Positions 57,063 through 64,000 of a stretch of DNA of 64,000 bases are shown in pieces. Both the position numbers and the translations under genes were made by a program. The stretch is from Balamuthia mandrillaris (Eukaryota > Discosea > Longamoebia > Balamuthiidae). Numbering within the stretch: the stretch's first letter is position 1; every line of letters starts with the position of its first letter. The stretch is from contig JAVKOQ010000062.1 in NCBI GenBank assembly GCA_031835245.1, positions 164,300-228,299 of the forward strand, in the 5' to 3' direction. Under the pieces are notes generated by a model. It was not told where the DNA came from. It worked only from the letters and a program-made list of their open reading frames with translations, and did not search any database.

Positions 57063-57559
57063 ATGGACGCCAAAGAGGAACGGACAGGAGAAGAGGGGGA
57101 TCAAGAGGAGCACGAGGAGGGCAAAGAACAAGCCACGCGGATGCAGGCCGTGTTCCCCATCACCCGTATCAAAAAGATTGTAAAGTCCGACCCGGACGTG
57201 AAGCTAATCAGCACTGACGCTGTCCACATGATTTCTAAATCGACTGTACGACTGTCTCCTCATCGAGATCACTTCTTTTTGTGTGGAATACTCACGCTTT
57301 GTTGATGCAGGAGCTGTTTCTTGACTATCTCACCAAACAAGCCTACACCTACACTCAAGAAGAAGGCAAAAAGACACTTCAGTACCGAGACTTGGGTACC
57401 TCTCTACTCTCTTCTCTCTCTACTGTCGCAAAAACTCAGCATTGCACCTCAACAGCAAAATGTGTGGAAGAGGTGGACGTGCTGGACTTTCTCCTCGACA
57501 TCATCCCACCCACAGAAAACATACGGTCCCCTGACTTCCCCAACAACAATCCCGAATAA
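57063..57559 (+). CDS. Histone-fold protein of the CHRAC1/POLE4 (DPB3/DLS1) family
   Basis: NF-YC-like histone-fold subunit of chromatin-accessibility complexes or DNA polymerase epsilon. Acidic N-terminus, then AVFPITRIKKIVKSDPDVKL, STDAVHMISKST, and, after an intron, ELFLDYLTKQAYTYTQEEGK with TLQYRDL. I infer a second 60-base intron after G of the DL-G codon: splicing to the AG before CAAAATGTG gives YRDLAKCVEEVDVLDFLLDI, which matches the family (YSDLANT...FLADILP) better than the unspliced frame. That intron is a multiple of three without a stop, so retention is possible. The DILP-like ending favours CHRAC1 over POLE4. Short acidic tail, stop at 57559. Confidence 0.85.
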
Positions 57560-57577
57560 AAAGACAGAACAAGAAGG

Positions 57578-57705
57578 AGAGGAAGAGGAAGAGGAAGAAG
57601 AAGAAGAAGAAGAAGAACAAGAACAAGAGAAAGAAGAAGAACAACAACAACAACAAGAAGAAGAAGAACAAGAAGAAGAACAACAACAAGAAGAAGAGAA
57701 ATTAG
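57578..57705. repeat. Purine-rich (GAA)n/(CAA)n tract between convergent genes
   Basis: It fills most of the 205-base gap between the histone-fold gene and the RNA ligase gene. Composition is like 38694-38880. Confidence 0.85.
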
Positions 57706-57764
57706 AGTGCATCTTTTTTCTTGAAACAAAAAGAAAAAAATAGAAAGAAAAACAAAACATTCAA

Positions 57765-59463
57765 CTATGTAGAAGAAGGAGAAGGGGACGCAGAAGGAAG
57801 ATGAACAACAACGCCGCCGTGCCTGTTGATCTCGGCCAAGAACCACTTGCGAGCGCGTATGTTGGCCATACCGCTGACTTGCTCCCAAGTCAACCCGTTC
57901 TGCTCCAACTCTTGCTTGCTCTCCTTTCTCACATCATTGCAAATCCACTCCACAAATTCTCCTATCAAATGCGTCTTGCTTCCAGTGTTGTTGTTTACTT
58001 CTTGTTGTAGTGAAGGTGAAGGAGAAGAAGAAATGATGACTTCCTCCCAGCCTTGACGCAAACGAGCTTCTGTGAAGAAGAGGTCTAAAAACTGCTCTGC
58101 GCTCTCCACCAGCTCGGGAGAGAGCTGCACACTCTTCTTGCCAGCGATGACGCTGTGTGTTGGTCCTTTGGTCTTGAAGCTCAAGGCTTGAAAGAGGTCT
58201 GGAGAGAGTTCAACTCGCTGTTCTGCTTCTTCTTTAACTTCTTCAGAAGCCAAAGGGAAAGAAACAGGATACCAGACGAGACCTTCGCCGCTGCCGCTGA
58301 CGCCGAACCGAGACTTAACCCACGGATCCTCTTTGTCCACGTTCTCCACTAGAACGTTCATTCGATCCACCTCTTTGATCAACTGTCCTTCCGAAGAAGC
58401 AAAGTCCATTTGTACTTGTATCAGTTCCGCTTCTTCATCCTCTTTTGAAGCGTAAGAAGGAGACAATGAAGGAAACCACGGTAGGACAATGAGGTCTTGA
58501 GGCATGGGCAGAGCGCCTTCTTGTTGGAGGAAGGAGAGGATTTGGTCAGGAGCGACAATGAGCTTGGACTTGTCCAAGAGCAGCGCGAATACAGCGTACA
58601 TTCGCTGGTCCACGTTGCAGATGGCTGCTCCTCTCATTATTCCTTTTATTTTGTTTCCAAGAGAAAAGGAAGCAAGAAAAAAAAGTTAAAATCATGATGA
58701 TGCAAGAAGAAAGCAAAAGAAGAAAGAAAGAAACCTTTGCCACACCACTCTCCAAAGACGGTGACAGATTTGTATCCAGCATTCTGCTTGTAGAGTGACT
58801 TGAAGTATGCTTTGCGGTCCTTGTGCAGCGCCCACTCTGCAAAACCATGGTGGTCCTTCTCTTTCGTCAAGAACTTGTTACGACTCTGCACAAAGATATC
58901 GTTGCCGTTGTGTTGAATGCTGATGGCACCGTTGGTGCCGTGAAGCTTAATCTTGGCGCGATAAGTGATGGAGGAAGGAAGCTGCAGCTTTGGCTCTTTT
59001 TGCTTGTCCTTGTTTGCGTCTTCTTCTCCTTTTTCTCCAGTCGCTTCTTTTGCTTTTTCTTCGTGTGGTTCTGGTTGGTTGGGTTCAGTGATTCGAGCTC
59101 GAACGTTGTAGAAGAGACCAATCTCAGGCCAACGATAGAATGTGCCCTTTGGCCTCCTTCGTCGCTTCTTCTCTGCTTCCTCTGTTTAGCAAAATGCATT
59201 GTTATCAACAAACCCAAAAGAGAGAGAGAGAGAGAGCAGGAATAAGAAACGAGCAGAGAGATGGGCCAACAAATCATGAAAAAATTATGAGGAAAAGAGG
59301 AGAGGGAAGAAAACGTACTTTTGAGTTGAGGGTAAAGGTCAGGATAGTTACGAAGCAGCCATGGTTTGCACCGATTGAACACACTCTTCGTGTTGTATTC
59401 ACAATACTCTGGAGGAAGTCCACACACTTTTTGTTTGTTTTTGTCGAGAGAAAACTGTAGATG

Positions 59464-59501
<38 letters not shown>

Positions 59502-59725
59502 AATCTCTCTGTCTGCCGAGGAAAAATTTGAAATGACTTTTTTTTTTCATGCTACTTACTCGGACAATAGACAACGTCTCGGCCAGAGTGTAAGAAAGGC
59601 ACCACGGTGTCTTCCCCTTGCTCGACAACATTCTCTGCCTCTGCCTCCTCCTCTTCCTCTGCTACCGAAGGAGTAGCAGCAGCAGCAGCAGCAAGCTTGT
59701 TCGTTGCGTCTTCTGTGGAGCTCAT
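57765..59725 (-). CDS. DENR-type zinc domain fused to an Rnl2-type RNA ligase
   Basis: Exon 1 (59725-59560) ends in VVPFLHSGRDVVYCP and joins in phase 1 to exon 2 at 59426, giving VVYCPMCGLPPEYCEY, then NRCKPWLLRNYPDLYPQLK. This is the zinc-binding N-terminal domain of DENR (animal DENR: VVYCGVC-LPTEYCEY). Exon 3 joins in phase and enters an RNA ligase: motif I YRAKIKLHGTNGAISIQ (Lys-x-His/Leu-Gly-Thr-Asn as in T4 Rnl2), FVQSRNKFL, motif III SVTVFGEWCGKGI, motif IIIa MYAVFALLLD, motif IV GEGLVWYPV and motif V ALSFKTKGPTHS. The C-terminal part has helices (SAEQFLDLFFTEARLRQGWE; EFVEWICNDVRKESKQELEQ; ANIRARKWFLAEINRH). The DENR SUI1 domain is absent. A Lys/Glu-rich linker lies inside the early ligase part. 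Likely a 3'-OH/5'-phosphate RNA ligase that may bind ribosomes or MCTS1; the latter is inference. Confidence 0.88.
59468..59499. repeat. Homopolymer A run of about 32 in a ligase intron
   Basis: Poly-T on the sense strand of the ligase gene, close to the acceptor of exon 2. Confidence 0.9.
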
Positions 59726-60146
59726 TTTTTGTTTTCTTTTTTTTTTGTTTTGTCGACAAAAGAACAGATGTTTGATTTTGATTTGCTAAAGATTTGATCA
59801 TTCCCTCCCTAAAATTTCAAACCAACAAAAAATCAGAAAAAAATCTGTTTGTCTGCCCTTTGATTTTTGATTGGTGCTTTTGTTGGTACGATCTGACGGA
59901 CCTTTCCTGTTTCTGTTCGTCGCTCCACGTTTTTCCTTCACTCCTGTTCTCTCCCTCCGCAGCAATGAAAGAGGGACTCAGTATAAAGAACCGCACAGCA
60001 ATGCCGTCAATCTGACCCATGAAACGAGTCTTGGTCCACTATGAATACCTAAACTTACAAAGAGAGCAAAGGATGAAGCGAGAGAGAGAGAGAGAGAGGT
60101 GACCAAGTATTTCTTTGGTATTGTTCGGCTGCGAAAAGTCTGATTT
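59726..60146. promoter_or_regulatory. Promoter region of the RNA ligase gene
   Basis: The 14-base palindrome TTTTGTCGACAAAA at 59748-59761 lies 23-36 bases upstream of the ATG. The rest is AT-rich with a short GA tract (60079-60098) near the 3' end of the ALDH gene. No gene seen. Confidence 0.45.
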
Positions 60147-62417
60147 TTAAAAGAGAGAACCCTGGACAAAGAGCTTATGCGTGGCTTTGAGCTTGGATTC
60201 ATCGTAAGGTGGATAGCGAACAGCTGGATCCAACCAGGTGCCCCGCTTCAGTACCGACTTGAAGTTCGAGAATGTATCAAAACTGTGTTTTCCACGATAG
60301 CTTCCCATTCCACTTGCTGTTTAGTTTGTATCAACAACAAAGAGGAGTAAGAATACAAGAAATAGACAGACAAACAGAAGACAAAAGAGAAGAGAATGGC
60401 GAACAAACAGAAGAACACTAACCTCCATTTCCACCGAAAGGAGCATCAATGACAGAGTAGTTCATCATGCAGTCGTTAACGCCCACTTGACCTGAGCTTG
60501 TCTCTTGCACAAAGGTTTCAATGTCAACCGAGTTGGAAGAGAACATGTATGCAAAGAGAGGCTTTCCGTTTTTCTTTTCTTGTCTCTTGATAAACTTTAT
60601 TGCAGCCTTTGAATGAAGAAGATAAGAACACAAGCAGGTGATAGACAGAACGATAAAGAAGACCAACGAAGAAAATAAGAAGAAGAAGAACAAGAAGTGG
60701 AAGAAGAAGAATCTGAAGAAGAGGTAGATGATGAAGAAGTGGAAGAAGAAGAATCTGAAGAACAAGAGGATGAAAGATCCAAACCTCAAGATTTGTAACA
60801 GGAAAAACTGAACACAGCGGAGCAAATATTTCTTCCTCCATGATGGAAGAGTCCAACGGAGGCTCTCGAATGAAGGTCGGGGCAATGGTCAGAGTTTCTT
60901 CATCGTAAGTTCCTCCGAATATCACGTTCTCTTCCACCTCTTGCAACAACCCCAACACTCGCTTGAAATGGCCTTCTGAAATGATTCTGGGTCATTTAAG
61001 AGGATAACATTGAGTCAGACCCACAAGCTCGGAAAGAAATATGCGACTAAGAAAACGTGAAGCAACAACAAACTTGCTAAAGTCAGGAGACTTCAAAGGA
61101 TCATCTCCATAAAACTCTTTGATGTTCGCTTTCAAAGCTTCCATCAGCGGCTCCATGACTTCTGGATCCACCAGCAGATAGTCAGGACTCATGCAAACCT
61201 GCCCTCCGTTTACGCACTTGGCCCAGGCGATTCTCCTTGCTGCTACAGGGATGTTGGCCGTACGGTCGATGAAGCAAGGGTTCTTTCCTCCAAGCTCCAA
61301 GGTTAAGGGGGTGAGGTACTCTGCTGCCGCCTTGGCCACGAACTTGGCCACGCGACCTCCTCCTGTATAGACTAGAGCAAGCCGTAAACAAAGGAGAAGA
61401 GAGAAGAGAAAAGGGACAAAGATAGGCAAACGAAAGACGGCAGACAGATAGAGGAGAGTCAAGAGGTGAGTACAAATGTGGTCCCACTGCTCTTGCAACA
61501 AGACTTTTGCGATGGAGGCGTCTCCTTCCACGACGCGGACTGCAGTATTGTCGAGATACTTTGGTACTTGAGAGGCCAAGAGAAGGGAAGCGTGGGGAGC
61601 TAACTCTGAAGGCTTCAATACCGCACAATTGCCTGCCGCTATTGCTCCAATCTACGAAGACAACGGTGGTCATCTTCCGAAGAAAGGAGAAGAAGAAGAG
61701 GAGAAGGAAGAAGAAGAACGAAGAAGCACAGCAACACAGCAGCGACTAAAGGATGGAACCGCACCAACGGAATAACAGCCAACGCCCAAGGACCGTTCCA
61801 CGGAGCGATGATAAGAACCACTCCTTTTGGCTCTGCGGAAAGCGTATGTAAGGTAATGAACTAAGAAGCGCCAAAGCAGAAGGAGCGAACCAGGATAAGT
61901 GTTGCAACTGCCATCCAGCTTGAGCAACAAGGGCACCGAGTGCTTCTTTGGGCTGACCCATGACTTGAGTTCCTTTTGGGCTTTCCTCACCTCGTCCAAA
62001 CAAAAAGCCATCTCAAAGCCAACCTACAGATCATTTGAAACACGTCAACCACCAAAGACAGAAGACACAAGAAGTCAGAAAGAAAGAAGAGAAAGAAACC
62101 GTTTCAACTGGGGCACGATGAAGGTCAACAGCAGCAGCGTCCACGATCCACTTCTCGTTGTCCAGCACCATCTGCTCGATCGCCTTCAACTGCCTCAGCC
62201 TCCATTCCAAGGACCTCGTCGCCCCCGTATCGAAGTTGGCGCGAAGGCCTTCCACCACTTCCGGGACTTCCGCAGGAGCGGGCGAGGCGGGGCAGCTTGC
62301 TCTCAGCCCCTCCCAGTCCAATGATTGACCTGAAGAAGAAGACGACGAGGCAGCATCGGTCTCTTTCTCTTTGTCTTTATGTTGTGGTGGAGTGGAGGTT
62401 GAAACCGCGTTACCCAT
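60147..62417 (-). CDS. Aldehyde dehydrogenase, class 3 (ALDH3) type
   Basis: NAD(P)-dependent oxidation of aliphatic or aromatic aldehydes. From ATG 62417, MGNAVSTSTPP carries a glycine-2/serine-6 myristoylation-like signal, so membrane attachment is plausible. Then LRANFDTGATRSLEWRLRQL, FCLDEVRKAQKELKSWVSPK, GVVLIIAPWNGPWALAVIPL, GNCAVLKPSELAPHASLLLA, YTGGGRVAKFVAKAAAEYLT, the catalytic glutamate in LTLELGGKNPCFID, and the catalytic cysteine in NGGQVCMSPDYLLV. Further motifs: EEEIFAPLCSVFPV, FSSNSVDIETFVQETSSG and DAPFGGNGGSGMGSYRGKHS. The C-terminus is THKLFVQGSLF. About ten exons. The intron at 60615-60785 contains a GAA-rich tract with an internal 42-base tandem repeat. Confidence 0.94.
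60667..60776. repeat. GAA-rich tract with a 42-base tandem duplication in an ALDH intron
   Basis: The segment GAAGTGGAAGAAGAAGAATC occurs at about 60695 and again at about 60737. On the sense strand it is TTC-rich. Confidence 0.8.
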
Positions 62418-63186
62418 TGTTGTTCACTTTTATCTCTTGGCCGTTGTGTTGGTCTGTGTTGTTTTGTTTTTTAAAAGAAAGAAAACTTGAAAGAAATGAA
62501 GCAGAATAAAAATGAGTTCCTATAATGACTCTATTCGTCATGATAGGAATGCACTTTAAAAAACAAACCGAGAAAGAATGAGATGCCTCGCTCGTTCGAA
62601 TTGCTTAGAAGAATGAAAGCAGCGTTACGATTGGTGGTGGCAATAACCTCGTTCGTTCTCATCACCTTGTTTCGCCTAACGGCACGGTTGGCTGTGCTAT
62701 GCTCAACATTATTAATTGTGAATTATCGATTTTATTGAATATATTCATAGAAAATCATAATCCAACAAAAGCAATTGATTATCGGCAACTTGGCACAACT
62801 ATTGACCACCGCGCAACGGTCTGGTTTGGAGGTGGTCCATTGCGTACACACCGAAAGTAGCACGGAGGGGCAGGGACATTTTTGCTGCCCTTTTTCCACT
62901 TGTCATTTCATTTCAGTCAAAGATCGAAAAGAGAGTAAAAGAAAGAAAAGGCTAAAACGACAACAGGAAGGAAAGGATGGTAGCGGAAGTACCAACAAGG
63001 AACCACAAAAGACTGCGTTTGTCTGTGTTGTTTTTTTAAACAAGAAAAAAAGAAGTGAAACCTTTGTATGACCGATGCAACTCAAACTGTTTGCCAGCAA
63101 CAAGAAGAGCTAGATAAAAGCAGAGAAGGAAGAAGAACCGGAAAAAAACAAAGTCTTCCTCCACAACTTCGCCACCTGCTTGTTGT
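62418..63186. other. Intergenic region upstream of the ALDH gene
   Basis: Contains TTATCGAT (62722) and GATTATCGG (62779) motifs and a 51-codon plus-strand frame at 62583-62738 (MPRSFELLRRMKAALRLVVA, then hydrophobic). No other gene seen. Confidence 0.45.
62583..62738 (+). CDS. Candidate micro-ORF, two hydrophobic segments
   Basis: 51 codons; after a basic start it has two hydrophobic stretches (LVVAITSFVLITLF and LAVLCSTLLIV). No similarity recognised and no evidence of expression. It could be chance. Confidence 0.2.
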   Translation: MPRSFELLRRMKAALRLVVAITSFVLITLFRLTARLAVLCSTLLIVNYRFY

Positions 63187-63571
63187 TTGGTGGAAGACCT
63201 ATTGCCAGACGAAGTCTTGGACCTGTTGCTCGGAGGAGAGCATGGCTCCGGCAGGCCGCAAAGCGGTTCGCCAGCAAAGCACGGCCATTTGGAGGTGCTG
63301 CAGTGGTTGCGGGGCCAACGACAAGGAAAGGGCATTTGGAGGTGGTGCAATGGTGCTGCTGCCAATGGGCGTCCTTCCAAGTCTTTGTGCAGGCAGCCTG
63401 CACAATGACCCTTGGGACGTGTTGCAGCGTTGGGCAAGCGGTGGTGAGCAAAGGAAAAAGGTTCATCATGGAACCCATTTTGTGGGGGGCACACTGCTGG
63501 GGGGAGAGGTTGCTGCTAATTGCTCCTTGAGAAAGGGATATGGGACCGAAAGCGTCCAACATTCCCGCTGA
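63187..63571 (+). pseudogene. Decayed ankyrin-repeat gene fragment
   Basis: Phrases of the amoeba/mimivirus-type ankyrin consensus (GHLEVLQW-) appear in different plus-strand frames: AKHGHLEVLQWLRGQ near 63275, KGHLEVVQWC near 63330, and DPWDVLQRWASGG near 63415. The switch of frame between repeats, and the lack of any single frame or splice that joins them, point to a pseudogene with at least two frameshifts. Intact relatives usually have tandem 33-residue repeats with an F-box in front; neither is seen here. Confidence 0.6.
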
Positions 63572-63930
63572 AATCTGCGTTCGAACGATGCGGTAATGCA
63601 GCCCCCTTTCGAGTCAATAATGTAGCTATAAAGGCCCAACAACAATAAAAGAAAAAGAAGAAAGAAAAAGGCCCGAGAAAAAAAAAGAAAGAAGGGGGTC
63701 GGCCGCCTTCTTTTTTTTTTTCTTTTGTTCCTTCCACCTTTTTTTTCGTAGAATAGTTGCAGCTGTTCTTTTGTGTACTCTTAAGTAACGCCACACTTTT
63801 TCGCAAAGGGTTCTCCTCTCTTCTAAGCACCTTGATCAAACAATCGTTATAGCTTCATTTTTCATCTCTACCTTTCTTTTTCAACTCTCCTCGTTTTATT
63901 TTAGTTTATTTTATTTGTAACGATAGAGAA
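63572..63930. other. Spacer before the last gene
   Basis: T-rich and A-rich homopolymers, a CGATAGAG motif just before the ATG, and a TATTTTAGTTTATTTTATTT tract that may be the core promoter. No gene seen. Confidence 0.4.
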
Positions 63931-64000
63931 ATGTCGCTCTTTTCACATCTGTTGGCGTTTGTATTGGGCGGCATCTTCTTTCTCGGTGGCAGCGTGACCC
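63931..64000 (+). CDS. 5' end of a membrane or secreted protein, cut by the window edge
   Basis: ATG 63931 opens MSLFSHLLAFVLGGIFFLGG and SVT, a signal-anchor-like hydrophobic N-terminus. Only 23 codons are visible, so no family can be named. Confidence 0.5.
   Translation, partial: MSLFSHLLAFVLGGIFFLGGSVT

Noticed and set aside
59468-59499. Poly(A) tail of a processed pseudogene
   Set aside because: No coding or LINE-like sequence next to it; it lies inside a ligase intron as a poly-T tract on the sense strand.
57765-59725. Recent bacterial or phage transfer of the RNA ligase
   Set aside because: The gene has several introns and the same composition and codon style as its neighbours; no sign of recent transfer.

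Overview
The window looks like nuclear DNA of a free-living amoeba, most likely Amoebozoa of the Discosea type (Balamuthia or Acanthamoeba-like). Genes are packed head-to-tail or back-to-back with a few hundred bases between them. Most are broken by many short GT-AG introns with long pyrimidine tracts. The gene set fits an amoeba: a Frizzled/Smoothened-like receptor, a LisH-RasGEF, an F-box/SPRY protein and a decayed ankyrin-repeat gene of the type common in amoebae. The species is inferred from gene content only; no marker gene fixes it.

Layout. 0-2.7 kb: 5' half of VPS8 (minus), then a tRNA-headed SINE. 2.7-4.2 kb: malate dehydrogenase (plus). 4.2-4.9 kb: a weak small gene (minus). 5.2-13.2 kb: WDR81, a BEACH/WD40 protein whose N-terminus I place much further upstream than the large kinase-like exon would suggest. 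13.4-18.3 kb: a low-complexity nuclear protein with a DEUBAD/ASXH-like segment and a C-terminal HARE-HTH. 18.8-20.4 kb: nucleolin-like protein. 20.5-22.0 kb: TBP (minus). 22.4-23.3 kb: UBE2G2-type E2 (plus). 23.4-24.8 kb: quinone oxidoreductase (minus). 25.1-27.1 kb: Polycomb PRC1-type RING1 homologue (plus). 27.2-28.3 kb: unresolved coding-like DNA. 28.3-30.1 kb: F-box/SPRY protein. 30.3-35.9 kb: P5A ATPase. 36.2-38.7 kb: LisH-RasGEF. 38.9-40.2 kb: coiled-coil protein (minus). 40.5-42.7 kb: Frizzled-like receptor (minus). 42.86 to about 49.4 kb: a full-length two-ORF LINE (minus). 49.7-50.0 kb: single-exon orphan gene. 50.6-52.3 kb: ubiquitin-like/DSC3-like membrane protein. 52.5-54.1 kb: BAR-SH3 protein (minus). 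54.9-56.7 kb: proteasome ATPase RPT4 (minus). 57.1-57.6 kb: CHRAC1/POLE4-type histone-fold protein. 57.8-59.7 kb: a DENR-type zinc domain joined to an Rnl2-type RNA ligase (minus). 60.1-62.4 kb: ALDH3-type aldehyde dehydrogenase (minus). 63.2-63.6 kb: ankyrin pseudogene. 63.9 kb to the end: start of a membrane protein.

The genes are independent eukaryotic units and there is no operon logic. Recurrent themes are endolysosomal membrane traffic (VPS8, WDR81, BAR-SH3), ubiquitin and protein quality control (UBE2G2, RPT4, F-box, DSC3-like, P5A ATPase) and chromatin/transcription (RING1, the DEUBAD-HARE protein, TBP, the CHRAC1-like protein).

The most notable observations are: (1) the DENR zinc-domain/RNA-ligase fusion, in which every splice phase agrees; (2) a SINE that shares its last 140 bp with the 3' end of the resident LINE, a candidate LINE/SINE parasite pair; (3) two Polycomb-related proteins within 14 kb, one with its ASXL-like domains in swapped order; (4) a recurrent TGTCNACAAA motif close upstream of several start codons; (5) a strong strand bias of intronic microsatellites.
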